Program-made: the position numbers and the translations under genes
The notes under the pieces: model-generated
What the model was told of the DNA's origin: nothing
The model's input: only the letters and a program-made list of their open reading frames with translations
Database searches by the model: none
In this document: positions 8,913 through 16,972 of the stretch, piece after piece
How the letters are laid out: each line of letters begins with the position of its first letter
Position numbering within the stretch: the stretch's first letter is position 1
NCBI RefSeq assembly: GCF_015999245.1
Contig: NZ_JAEAMR010000020.1
Location: 69,156-133,155 of the forward strand
From: Streptomyces sp. AV19
GTDB lineage: Bacteria; Actinomycetota; Actinomycetes; Streptomycetales; Streptomycetaceae
Direction: 5' to 3'
Length of the DNA: 64,000 nt

Positions 8913-10151
8913 ATGGCAGGCAACTCGGGGCCGCTGTCCCCACGGGCCAAGCTGGCCGTGACGGCGGGCAAGGCCGCGGCGGCGGTGTCGCGGGCCGCGG
9001 GGCGTGGCAGCGGATCGGTGATCGGCGGCAAGGTCGCGCTCAGGCTCGACCCTGACCTGCTGGCCCGGCTGGCGACCCACCTCGACGTGGTCCTCGTCTC
9101 CGCCACCAACGGCAAGACGACCACGACGCGGCTGATCGCGGAGGCACTGCGCGCCAGCGGCCCGGTGGTGTCGAACGCGCTGGGCGCCAACATGCCCGCG
9201 GGCATCACCTCCGCCCTGGCCGGCGGCTCGGACGCCCGCTACGGCGTGATCGAGGTGGACGAGAAGTACCTGGCGATGGTCGCCCGGGACGTCGCTCCCA
9301 AGGCGATAGCGCTGCTCAATCTCTCGCGCGACCAGCTCGACCGCGCCGCGGAGACCCGCATGCTGGCCGAGAAGTGGCGCGAGGGCCTGGCCGGCTCCAA
9401 GGCCGTGATCATCGCCAACGCGGACGACCCGCTGATCGTGTGGGCCGCCTCCTCCTCCGCCAATGTGGTGTGGGTGGCCGCCGGCCAGGAGTGGAAGGAC
9501 GACGCCTGGTCCTGCCCGTCCTGCGGCGGTGTGATGCAGCGCCCGGGCGACGACTGGTTCTGCGGCGAGTGCGGCTTCCGCCGCCCGACCCCGAGCTGGG
9601 CGCTGTCGGGCGACTACGTGCTGGACCCGCACGGCTCCGCGTGGCCGATCCGCCTCCAGCTGCCGGGCCGGGCCAACAAGGCCAACGCCACCAGCTCCGC
9701 CGCCGTGGCCGCCACCTTCGGGGTGCCGCCGCAGGTGGCGCTGGAGCGGATGTACCAGGTCCAGGCGGTCGCCGGCCGCTATGACGTGATCACGTATCTG
9801 AACCGTGAGATGCGGCTGCTGCTGGCGAAGAACCCGGCCGGCTGGCTGGAGACCTTCTCCCTGATCGACGGCCCGCCGGCGCCCGTGCTGCTGTCGGTCA
9901 ACGCCCGCGGCGCGGACGGCACGGACACCTCCTGGCTGTGGGACGTGGACTACACCCGCCTCACCGGCCACCCGATCTTCGTCATCGGCGACCGCAAGCT
10001 CGACCTGGCGGTCCGCCTGGAGGTCGCCGGCCAGAACTTCCAGGTCTGCGAGTCGGTGGACGAGGTCGTGCAGAAGGCCCCGCCCGGCCGGATCGAGGTC
10101 ATCGCCAACTACACCGCGTTCCAGGACCTCCGCCGCCGCGTCGGCAACTGA
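8913..10151 (+). CDS. murT: Lipid II isoglutaminyl synthase subunit MurT
   Basis: Mur-ligase-family subunit that, with GatD, amidates the D-Glu of the peptidoglycan stem peptide. The ATP loop SATNGKTTTTRL lies at about residue 66, a Cys4 zinc-ribbon insertion (CPSCGG..CGECGF) near 206-225 typical of MurT, and a C-terminal DUF1727-like domain follows. 412 aa. The ATG at 8913 is behind AAGGAGG. The gatD gene starts 19 bp downstream, so the two form an operon. Acts at the cytoplasmic face of the membrane on lipid II. Confidence 0.95.
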   Translation: MAGNSGPLSPRAKLAVTAGKAAAAVSRAAGRGSGSVIGGKVALRLDPDLLARLATHLDVVLVSATNGKTTTTRLIAEALRASGPVVSNALGANMPAGITSALAGGSDARYGVIEVDEKYLAMVARDVAPKAIALLNLSRDQLDRAAETRMLAEKWREGLAGSKAVIIANADDPLIVWAASSSANVVWVAAGQEWKDDAWSCPSCGGVMQRPGDDWFCGECGFRRPTPSWALSGDYVLDPHGSAWPIRLQLPGRANKANATSSAAVAATFGVPPQVALERMYQVQAVAGRYDVITYLNREMRLLLAKNPAGWLETFSLIDGPPAPVLLSVNARGADGTDTSWLWDVDYTRLTGHPIFVIGDRKLDLAVRLEVAGQNFQVCESVDEVVQKAPPGRIEVIANYTAFQDLRRRVGN

Positions 10152-10170
10152 CCCACGAAGGACCATCAGC

Positions 10171-10899
10171 ATGAGCCAGAACAGTCTGCGTGTGGTGTGG
10201 GTCTACCCCGACCTGCTCAGCACCTACGGGGACCAGGGCAACGTCCTGGTCCTGGAGCGGCGCGCCCACCAGCGCCGCCTGGACGTCCAGCGCCTGGACG
10301 TCCGCTCCGACCAGCAGATCCCCACCTCCGGTGACATCTACCTGATCGGCGGCGGCGAGGACCGGCCGCAGCGGCTGGCCGCCGAGCGGCTGCGCCGCGA
10401 CGGCGGTCTCAACCGGGCCGTGGCCAACGGCGCCATCGTCTTCTCGGTCTGCGCCGGGTACCAGATCCTGGGCCACGAGTTCGTCAACGACCTCGGGCAG
10501 CGCGAGCAGGGCCTGGGCCTGCTGGACGTGATCAGCACCCGCGGCGAGGGCGAGCGCTGCGTCGGCGACGTGCTCGGCGACATCGACCCCCAGCTCGGGC
10601 TGCCGCCGCTGACCGGTTTCGAGAACCACCAGGGCGTCACCCATCTCGGCCCGACCGCCCGCCCGTTCGCCCGGGTCCGCTTCGGCAAGGGCAACGGCAC
10701 CGGCGACGGCACCGAGGGCGCGTTCAACGAGACCGTCTTCGGCACCTACATGCACGGCCCGGTCATGGCCCGCAACCCGCACATCGCGGACCTGCTGATC
10801 AAGCTGGCGCTGGACGTCAACGCCCTGCCGCCGGTGGACGACCGCTGGTACGAGGCGCTGCGCAACGAGCGGATCGCGGCGGCGTCCCAGCCCGCCTGA
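10171..10899 (+). CDS. gatD: Lipid II isoglutaminyl synthase glutaminase subunit GatD
   Basis: Class I glutamine amidotransferase of the CobB/CobQ type (242 aa) supplying ammonia to MurT. The nucleophile Cys sits in VFSVCAGYQILG (residue ~93) and the catalytic His in GTYMHGPVMARNP. It lies directly downstream of murT, the standard arrangement in Actinobacteria and Firmicutes. The ATG is preceded by GAAGGACC. Confidence 0.95.
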   Translation: MSQNSLRVVWVYPDLLSTYGDQGNVLVLERRAHQRRLDVQRLDVRSDQQIPTSGDIYLIGGGEDRPQRLAAERLRRDGGLNRAVANGAIVFSVCAGYQILGHEFVNDLGQREQGLGLLDVISTRGEGERCVGDVLGDIDPQLGLPPLTGFENHQGVTHLGPTARPFARVRFGKGNGTGDGTEGAFNETVFGTYMHGPVMARNPHIADLLIKLALDVNALPPVDDRWYEALRNERIAAASQPA

Positions 10900-11197
10900 G
10901 CGCTCCGCTGGAAGTGCCGCGGTGGGTCGTCGATCGGCTGCGGCACCGTCGTGGCCGGTCGCGCCCACGCGGCGGAGCCGCACGGCGAAAGGGCCCCGCG
11001 CCCCTTCGAGGCGCTGCCGAACCGCAGCGGGCTTCACCCGACCCGCCTGGCATCCGCGCCGTCAACATCAAGTCGTCAACGTCAAGTACGGCTTTTCGGA
11101 CGCCGGTGTTCCCCGTCACCCCCCATGGGTAGGGTGACGGGGAGTCCGCCGGACGACGGGGTCCGGTTCCCTGCCCTGTTGTAAGGCGGCCCCTGTC

Positions 11198-12223
11198 ATG
11201 CGCATCGGTGTCCTCACCTCCGGCGGCGACTGCCCCGGTCTCAACGCCGTCATCCGCTCCGTCGTGCACCGCGCCGTCGCCGACCACGGCGACGAGGTCA
11301 TAGGTTTCCGCGATGGCTGGCGCGGCCTGCTCGAGGGCGACCACCGTCCCCTCGACCTCGACGCGGTGGCCGGCATCCTCGCCGCCGGCGGCACGATCCT
11401 CGGCTCCTCGCGCGTCCGCCCCGAGCAGCTGCGGGACGGCGTCGGGCGCGCCCGCGAGCACGTCGCGGAGCTCGGGCTGGACGCGGTGATCCCGATCGGC
11501 GGCGAGGGCACCCTGAAGGCGGCCCGGCTGCTGTCGGACGCCGGGCTGCCGATCGTGGGCGTGCCCAAGACGATCGACAACGACATCGCCGCCACGGATG
11601 TGACCTTCGGGTTCGACACGGCGGTCGGCGTGGCCACCGAGGCCCTGGACCGGCTCAAGACCACCGCCGAGTCCCACCAGCGGGTCCTGATCGTCGAGGT
11701 CATGGGCCGGCACACCGGCTGGATCGCCCTGCACGCGGGCATGGCCGCCGGCGCCCACGCGATCGTGGTCCCCGAGCGCCCCTTCGACATCGACGAACTG
11801 ACGGCGGTGGTCGGCAAGCGCTTCGGGGCGGGCAAGCGCTTCGCGATCGTGGTGGTCGCGGAGGGCGCCAAGCCGAGGAAGGACTCGATGACCTTCGAGA
11901 CCGGAGGCACGGACGTCTACGGGCACGAGCGCTTCGCCGGGGTGGCCCGCCAGCTCGCCGTCGAACTGGAGCGGCGCCTCGGCAAGGAGGCGCGCCCGGT
12001 GATCCTGGGCCACGTCCAGCGCGGCGGCACGCCCACCGCGTACGACCGGGTGCTGGCCACCCGCTTCGGCCGGCACGCCGTGGAGGCCGCGCACCGCGGG
12101 GAGTTCGGGATGATGACCGCGCTGCGCGGGACGGAGGTCACGCTGGTGCCGCTGGCCGAGGCCGTGGCGCGGCTCAAGACCGTGCCGCACGAGCGCTACG
12201 CCGAGAGCGAGTGCGTGCTCTGA
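11198..12223 (+). CDS. pfkA: 6-phosphofructokinase
   Basis: Glycolytic enzyme phosphorylating fructose 6-phosphate. The N-terminal nucleotide loop LTSGGDCPGLNAVIR, GGEGT, the catalytic PKTIDNDI, EVMGRHTGWIALHAG and the C-terminal LGHVQRGGTPTAYDR are all present; 341 aa is the actinobacterial short form. GGEGT plus PKTIDND (Lys rather than Gly before TIDND) places it in the mixed group that includes the PPi enzyme of Amycolatopsis as well as ATP enzymes of Streptomyces, so the phosphoryl donor should be tested rather than assumed. The 298-bp gap upstream leaves room for its own promoter. Confidence 0.95.
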   Translation: MRIGVLTSGGDCPGLNAVIRSVVHRAVADHGDEVIGFRDGWRGLLEGDHRPLDLDAVAGILAAGGTILGSSRVRPEQLRDGVGRAREHVAELGLDAVIPIGGEGTLKAARLLSDAGLPIVGVPKTIDNDIAATDVTFGFDTAVGVATEALDRLKTTAESHQRVLIVEVMGRHTGWIALHAGMAAGAHAIVVPERPFDIDELTAVVGKRFGAGKRFAIVVVAEGAKPRKDSMTFETGGTDVYGHERFAGVARQLAVELERRLGKEARPVILGHVQRGGTPTAYDRVLATRFGRHAVEAAHRGEFGMMTALRGTEVTLVPLAEAVARLKTVPHERYAESECVL

Positions 12224-12344
12224 GCACATCGCCGTCCTCTGAGCACATCGCCGCCCGGCACCGGCACCCGCCCCGACCGTAACCGGAAACCCCGGCGCCT
12301 CTACTCTTGTCCCGGCGCTATTGGTGCGATATGGGAGAGACCGG

Positions 12345-13325
12345 ATGGATCATCACGGCGGGCATGACATGGGCGGCATGCATGGCATGCACGGCATGGA
12401 TATGAACATGCCACCGTTCACGCTGGGCCGGGGTCTGGAGTTCAGCGGCGACCCGTTCTTCGTGACCGGCTGTCTGGTGGCCCTGGCGCTCTACGGCTGG
12501 GGCGTGGTGCGGCTGCGGCGCCGGGGCGACCGGTGGCCCGTCGGCCGGACGGTGGCGTTCGTCCTCGGCGTCGCCACCGTGTGGCTGGTGATGAACACCA
12601 AGCTGAACGACTACGGCATGGTCATGTTCAGCGTGCACATGGTGCAGCACATGGTGATCAGCATGCTCTCCCCCATCCTGGTCCTCCTCGGCGCCCCGGT
12701 GACACTGACCCTGCGCGCCCTCCCCGCCGCCGGACGCGGGCGCAAGGGCCCGCGCGAGTGGCTGGTCGCGCTGCTGCACAGCCGCTACATGCGGATCATC
12801 ACGCACCCGGTGTTCACCATCCCGATGTTCATCGCGAGCCTGTACGCCCTGTACTTCACCCCGCTCTTCGACTTCCTGATGGAGACCCGGACCGGCCACA
12901 TCGCGATGATGGTCCACTTCCTCGCGGTGGGCCTGGTGTTCTTCTGGCCGATCATGGGCGTCGACCCGGGCCCGCACCGGCCGGGCTATGTGATGCGGAT
13001 GCTGGAGCTGTTCGCGGGCATGCCGTTCCACGCGTTCTTCGGCATCGCGCTGATGATGTCGTCGGAGCCGATGATCGAGACGTACAGGAACCCGATGGCC
13101 TCGCTGGGCATCGACGCGCTGGACGACCAGAAGGCGGGCGGCGGCATCGCCTGGGCCTTCAGCGAGATCCCGTCGGTCGTGGTGCTGCTGGCGCTGGCGT
13201 ACCAGTGGTACCGCTCGGAGCAGCGCCAGGCACGGCGCAGCGACCGCCAGGCGGAGCGCGACGGCGACAAGGAGCTCGCCGACTACAACGCCTACCTGGC
13301 CTCGCTCCAGGCGCGCGGACACTAG
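12345..13325 (+). CDS. CtaG-type cytochrome c oxidase assembly factor (copy 1)
   Basis: Integral membrane protein of the CtaG/caa3-assembly family, thought to deliver copper to cytochrome oxidase. The first ~22 residues are Met/His-rich (HHGGHDMGGMHGM), a likely copper-binding tail; about seven hydrophobic segments follow with conserved HMVQHM and the FFWPIMGVDPGPHR loop. The ATG at 12345 behind GGGAGA is chosen over one 24 bp upstream. A second, closely similar copy lies at 50563-51555. Confidence 0.9.
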   Translation: MDHHGGHDMGGMHGMHGMDMNMPPFTLGRGLEFSGDPFFVTGCLVALALYGWGVVRLRRRGDRWPVGRTVAFVLGVATVWLVMNTKLNDYGMVMFSVHMVQHMVISMLSPILVLLGAPVTLTLRALPAAGRGRKGPREWLVALLHSRYMRIITHPVFTIPMFIASLYALYFTPLFDFLMETRTGHIAMMVHFLAVGLVFFWPIMGVDPGPHRPGYVMRMLELFAGMPFHAFFGIALMMSSEPMIETYRNPMASLGIDALDDQKAGGGIAWAFSEIPSVVVLLALAYQWYRSEQRQARRSDRQAERDGDKELADYNAYLASLQARGH

Positions 13326-13356
13326 TTCCTTTCCTCCTCACAGCGCTGTGGCACCC

Positions 13357-13395
13357 GGGCCGCGACCGGGAGACGATGGTCTCCGGTCGCGGCCC
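13357..13395 (+). terminator. Hairpin terminator after ctaG copy 1
   Basis: Arms 13357-13374 and 13379-13395 (GTCTCCGGTCGCGGCCC on the 3' side) pair with one bulged base around a 4-nt GATG loop, 32 bp after the ctaG stop. No U-tract, as usual for Streptomyces. Confidence 0.7.
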
Positions 13396-13446
13396 GCGCA
13401 TATGTACGCCTCGTCGGGGTGACGGGCCGCCGTGAGGAGGTGCGGG

Positions 13447-13605
13447 GTGCCCGGATCGACGAAGACGATGGCATGGCTCACCGTGGGCGGTCTGGTGGCC
13501 GTGACCGCTTACACAGTGGCGCTGGGCAGCAACGGCTGGCTGTGGTTCGCGTGGGTGGTGCTGGGGCTGGCGACGATAGGGGCCGTGGTGGCGAAGGGGA
13601 CGTAG
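13447..13605 (+). CDS. Small two-helix membrane protein (52 aa)
   Basis: A GTG at 13447, seven bases after GAGGAGG, opens a 52-codon ORF with two hydrophobic stretches (about residues 9-26 and 30-48) around a short GSNG turn and ending in AKGT. The strong ribosome-binding site and clean hydrophobic pattern support a real small membrane protein; codon use is Streptomyces-like. Function unknown. Confidence 0.6.
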   Translation: MPGSTKTMAWLTVGGLVAVTAYTVALGSNGWLWFAWVVLGLATIGAVVAKGT

Positions 13606-14149
13606 CGGCCACGGCTTCGCCACCGCGACGGACGGGCTGATTCGCGCGCCCTGGCTTGATACCCGGTGCGGGCCGCGCACTTCAGCCCGTCTGGGGGTTG
13701 CCCCCTCCGGGGAGTTTGAGGACGAGCGGCGAAGCCGCGATACGGGGTCCGGGGCGGAGCCCCGATCCAGCCCGTCTGGGGGTCGCCCCCTCCGGGGAGC
13801 TTGAGGACAACCGCGCGGAGCGCGGTTACGGGGTCCGGGGCAGAGCCCCGAAGCGGGTCCGGGCGGAACCCCGAACGGGGTCCAGGGGCGGAGCCCCGGT
13901 GGAGGTGTGGAGGGCGAAGCCCCCGCCCACCCGCATGGAGCGCGGTCGCGGGTCCGGGGCGAAGCCCCCAAGCGGGTCCGGGCGGAACCCCGAACGGGGT
14001 CCAGGGGCGGAGCCCCGGTGGGGGTGCAGGGGGCGCAGCCCCCGCTCACCGCACGGAGCCGCGGCCGCGGGTCCGGGGCTTGCCCCGGGAAACGGTGAAA
14101 GGGCGGGGCGGGGCGAACTCCGCAACCGACAACCACCAGTTGCCGGCGC
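13606..14149. repeat. Gene-free GC-rich repeat array
   Basis: No gene. A unit beginning AAGCGGGTCCGGGCGGAACC is repeated almost exactly at 13851-13905 and 13970-14024 (119 bp apart), and another unit reading CAGCCCGTCTGGGGGT occurs near 13684 and 13770. Many GGGGC..GCCCC hairpins are present, and the dispersed AAACGGTGAAAGGG core is at 14090-14103. The arrangement looks like mixed intergenic Streptomyces repeats, with the right end placed at the 3' end of the SSI gene. Confidence 0.6.
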
Positions 14150-14545
14150 TCAGAACCGGAACACCGCCCCCGTAGCCGCATCCAGCGCACACGCCCCGGC
14201 AAACGTCCGCTTCCAACGCACGGACGCCCCACCCCACTCCCCCTCCGCCGCCGCCTCGACCGGCTCGTCCTCCGCCGGGCACAGCCGTTCCGCGCGCGGC
14301 AGGGCATCGGGCCGTCCCCCCACCGCCGCCAGGCTCGCGCACGCCTCCGCGGCGTGCGGATGCTGCCGGCCGCCGGGCGCGGGGCACACCAGCCGCACGC
14401 CGCGGATCCAGGTGTGCTCCGCCCCGGACAGGGTGAGCAGGAGCCGTCCGCGCTGCGCCGGAGCGGCGGCAGCCGTCGGGGCGAACGGCGGGGCGAGCAG
14501 GGCGGTGGCGGCCGCCGCCGCGGCCACGGTGGTGCGTACGGACAT
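14150..14545 (-). CDS. Subtilisin-inhibitor-like secreted protein (SSI family)
   Basis: 131-aa secreted serine-protease inhibitor. A signal peptide of ~28 residues ends at PTAAAA. The mature part shows the SSI pattern: GGRQHPHAAEACASL, four cysteines for two disulphides, PVEAAAEGEWGG, VRWKRTFAGAC and the terminal VFRF. By family alignment the reactive site after the third Cys (CPAEDEPV) has Ala at P1 and Glu at P1', rather than the common Met/Lys/Arg at P1. The ATG at 14545 follows AGGAGG. Probably targets a secreted protease of the organism; the altered loop suggests a changed target or weak inhibition. Confidence 0.9.
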   Translation of the reverse strand: MSVRTTVAAAAAATALLAPPFAPTAAAAPAQRGRLLLTLSGAEHTWIRGVRLVCPAPGGRQHPHAAEACASLAAVGGRPDALPRAERLCPAEDEPVEAAAEGEWGGASVRWKRTFAGACALDAATGAVFRF

Positions 14546-14803
14546 CGCTGGGCCTCCTGAGACACGTGGGTGCGCGGTGCGCCGGTCAGGGCACCGCGCC
14601 CGGCCCTCTCCCGCAAGGGGCCGCACCGCCCGTGTCGCCCGGCCGGCCGCGCCCGGCCACCCGCCCGGCCCGCGCCCGCGGCCGATCCGCGGCCGACCCG
14701 CGAGCCGTGCGGAACGTCCCCCGCCGGCCGGGAAAACCGCTGGCCGCAGGCGCGCGAGCGACCTAGAGTCTCGCGCCATGACCAGCATGACCAGGACGGA
14801 CGT

Positions 14804-15646
14804 ATGAGCGCACGACTGCGCGGGATCGCGCGCGAGACGGAACGGATCGTCGCGGAGGGCGGCTACCGGACGCCCGGCGGCGCCACGGCGGACATCGCCG
14901 CGGCCGTGGCCGAGGCCCGCGCCGGGACGCGGCTGTACGGACCGGCGCCCGTCGCCGTCCCCGGGCAACGGGCCGAAGAGGCCGCGGAGGCCACGGTGTT
15001 CGAGGTGACCGCCGAGGGAAGCCTGGACGCGGCCCGCCGGCTGGCGGTCGCGGGCCCGGAGCAGCCGGTCGCCGTGCTCGACTTCGCCTCCGCCCGCAAT
15101 CCCGGCGGCGGTTACCTCAACGGGGCGCAGGCGCAGGAGGAGGCGCTGTGCCGCGGCTCGGCGCTGTACGCCTGTCTGCGCGAGGTCCCGGAGTTCTACG
15201 CCGCCCACCGGGCGGACCCGAGCCCCTTCTACAGCGACCGGGTCGTCCACGCCCCCGGCGTTCCGGTCTTCCGCGACGACCGCGGCACACTGCTCGACAC
15301 CCCGTACCGCGCGGGGTTCCTGGCCGCGGCGGCCCCCAACGCCGGTGTGATCGCGCGGCGGACGCCGGAGGAGGTCCCGCGCGTCGCGGCCGCGCTCACA
15401 TCGCGCGCGGAGCGGGTGCTCCAGGTCGCGGCGGCGCACGGCTACCGCCAACTGGTGCTGGGCGCCTGGGGTTGCGGGGTCTTCCGCAACGAACCGCGCG
15501 ACGTCGCCGGGGCCTTCGCGGACCACCTGACCGGAACGGGCCGTTTCGCGGGCCGGTTCGGCCGTGTCGTCTTCGCGGTCCTGGACCGCCGTGCGGACTC
15601 CCCGACCCGTGCCGCGTTCGCCGAGCGGTTCGCGGCGGGGACGTGA
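14804..15646 (+). CDS. Microbial PARG-like protein (TIGR02452 type)
   Basis: 280-aa protein of the bacterial poly(ADP-ribose) glycohydrolase-like macrodomain family. The signature NPGGGYLNGAQAQEE matches GGG-x(6-8)-QEE, with the two acidic catalytic residues present; SRxSALYACL, FYSDRVVHAPGVPVF and the LGAWGCGVFRN segment are also typical. It should release ADP-ribose from modified targets. The ATG at 14804 overlaps the stop of a nine-codon ORF starting at 14778, which could be a leader or chance. A divergent GC-rich gap separates it from the SSI gene. Target unknown. Confidence 0.88.
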   Translation: MSARLRGIARETERIVAEGGYRTPGGATADIAAAVAEARAGTRLYGPAPVAVPGQRAEEAAEATVFEVTAEGSLDAARRLAVAGPEQPVAVLDFASARNPGGGYLNGAQAQEEALCRGSALYACLREVPEFYAAHRADPSPFYSDRVVHAPGVPVFRDDRGTLLDTPYRAGFLAAAAPNAGVIARRTPEEVPRVAAALTSRAERVLQVAAAHGYRQLVLGAWGCGVFRNEPRDVAGAFADHLTGTGRFAGRFGRVVFAVLDRRADSPTRAAFAERFAAGT

Positions 15647-15672
15647 CCGCCGGAGCCTGGATCAGCCCCGGG

Positions 15673-15942
15673 TCAGTCCTGGGGCTGCCTGCGCGACGGC
15701 GCGGAGCAGCCGGGGCACCAGTAGCCCTCGCCGCCCTGGATGAACACCCACCCGAGGTCGTCGATGTATCCGATGGCCTGGTGGGCCTCGTGGAGCAGGT
15801 GGCCGAGGAAGTCCGTCTCCCGGTCCGGTGGCGGCTCGGCGATGACCAGGTCGAAGCTCACCCGCTCCGTGCAGCCGCCGCGGTCGCAGGCGAGGCGGTA
15901 CCGCACGGGGCCGGGTGCGCGCCCCTCGGTAGTCAGGCTCAT
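15673..15942 (-). CDS. Hypothetical protein with two Cys pairs (89 aa)
   Basis: Small acidic protein. An N-terminal segment has CDRGGC and a C-terminal WCPGCSAP, suggesting one metal site built from two C-x(2-4)-C knuckles; between them lies a helix HLLHEAHQAIGYIDDLGWVF. The ATG at 15942 has no strong ribosome-binding site. It converges on the PARG gene with a 26-bp gap. Conserved-looking coding bias, no function recognised. Confidence 0.6.
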   Translation of the reverse strand: MSLTTEGRAPGPVRYRLACDRGGCTERVSFDLVIAEPPPDRETDFLGHLLHEAHQAIGYIDDLGWVFIQGGEGYWCPGCSAPSRRQPQD

Positions 15943-16057
15943 GGGGGCATGTTCGCCGAGCCGGCGGCCGGCGACAAGGCTCCTGCTGCGGAGGGCGGTT
16001 TCCCGCCGCGACCCGAGTGAAACCGGACCGTCCGAGAGGCGGTCGGCGTTCCCGGGG

Positions 16058-16885
16058 TCACCGCTCGGAGGGGCCCCACTCCTCGACGACCACCTCGTCG
16101 CCGACGGAGAGCTTCCCGCACCGCACGACGGAGAACTTCGCGCCGAAGACGACGCCCCCGCCCCCGGCCCGCCGGTAGGCGGCCAGCGTGCGCAGCGGCT
16201 CGGGCCCCGCCTTGGCCCCGGCCTCCTGGTCGACCGTCGTCACGGCGCAGCGGACGGCGAGCTTGGTGTAGCCCAGCGCGGCGTCCCCGACGGTGACCCG
16301 GCGCAGCCGGTCCTCGGTGTGCGGCTCGTCCCAGCCGTCCACGACGGCGTTGGGCCGGAACCGGCTCATGGGCAGCGGCTCCGCGCCGCCCTCGGCGAGC
16401 TTGCGGGCCAGCAGGTCCAGGCTGGAGCGGGAGAGGAGGTGCAGGGCGGAGCTGTCGGCCCAGCCGGAGGTGCCGGGGGTCAGGCCGTCGGTCACGCGGT
16501 CGTGCTCCGGCGGGACGCGGACGAGGCGGCTCGGCGCGCCGAGCACCTCGGTGAGCCAGGCGGCGGCCGCGTCGCCCTGGTCGATGCCCCGGTACGGGTT
16601 CTTGAACAGCTCCACCGCGCGCCGCGGGCCGGTCGTGTCCACGGCGACGTCCAGCGCGTCCGCGCCGGGCGCGCGGAGGGTGATCACCGTGCCGTCGGCG
16701 CCGACGGCGGGCCGGATCAGCGCCAGCCGCGGATCGCGGCGTTGGGAGCGGAAGACGCCCTGCTCGTCGGTGACCATGAAGGTGCGGTCGTGCGCGAGCC
16801 CGGCGGGCGTCAGCTCGGCCGCGGCGACGGACGTCCCGGCGCACCCCTTGATGGGGTAGTACAGCAACTCGACGACCCTGGCCAT
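16058..16885 (-). CDS. MOSC-domain protein
   Basis: 275-aa protein with an N-terminal MOSC beta-barrel (YYPIKGCAG, HDRTFMV, DPRLALI) and a C-terminal MOSC domain (SRFRPNAVV, AVRCAVTTVDQ with the conserved Cys). MOSC proteins handle sulfur or molybdenum cofactor chemistry, for example N-hydroxylated-compound reduction; no reductase domain is fused here. The ATG at 16885 has a GGGGG-rich upstream. A bidirectional terminator lies between it and the next gene. Confidence 0.9.
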   Translation of the reverse strand: MARVVELLYYPIKGCAGTSVAAAELTPAGLAHDRTFMVTDEQGVFRSQRRDPRLALIRPAVGADGTVITLRAPGADALDVAVDTTGPRRAVELFKNPYRGIDQGDAAAAWLTEVLGAPSRLVRVPPEHDRVTDGLTPGTSGWADSSALHLLSRSSLDLLARKLAEGGAEPLPMSRFRPNAVVDGWDEPHTEDRLRRVTVGDAALGYTKLAVRCAVTTVDQEAGAKAGPEPLRTLAAYRRAGGGGVVFGAKFSVVRCGKLSVGDEVVVEEWGPSER

Positions 16886-16917
16886 GCGTTCCCCCCGTCA
16901 TGATCGATTCCCACCGT

Positions 16918-16954
16918 ACAGCAGGGGCCCGGCACTCGGCCGGGCCCCTGCTGT
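16918..16954. terminator. Strong hairpin terminator
   Basis: Perfect 16-bp arms (16918-16933 and 16939-16954; 3' arm GCCGGGCCCCTGCTGT) with a 5-nt loop, 18 bp downstream of the CdtB-like stop codon and upstream of the MOSC gene. Confidence 0.85.
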
Positions 16955-16972
16955 CCATCTCGGATGGTTCGC

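Noticed and set aside
14778..14807. Nine-codon leader peptide upstream of the PARG gene
   Set aside because: Too short to support; noted only as an ATGA overlap.
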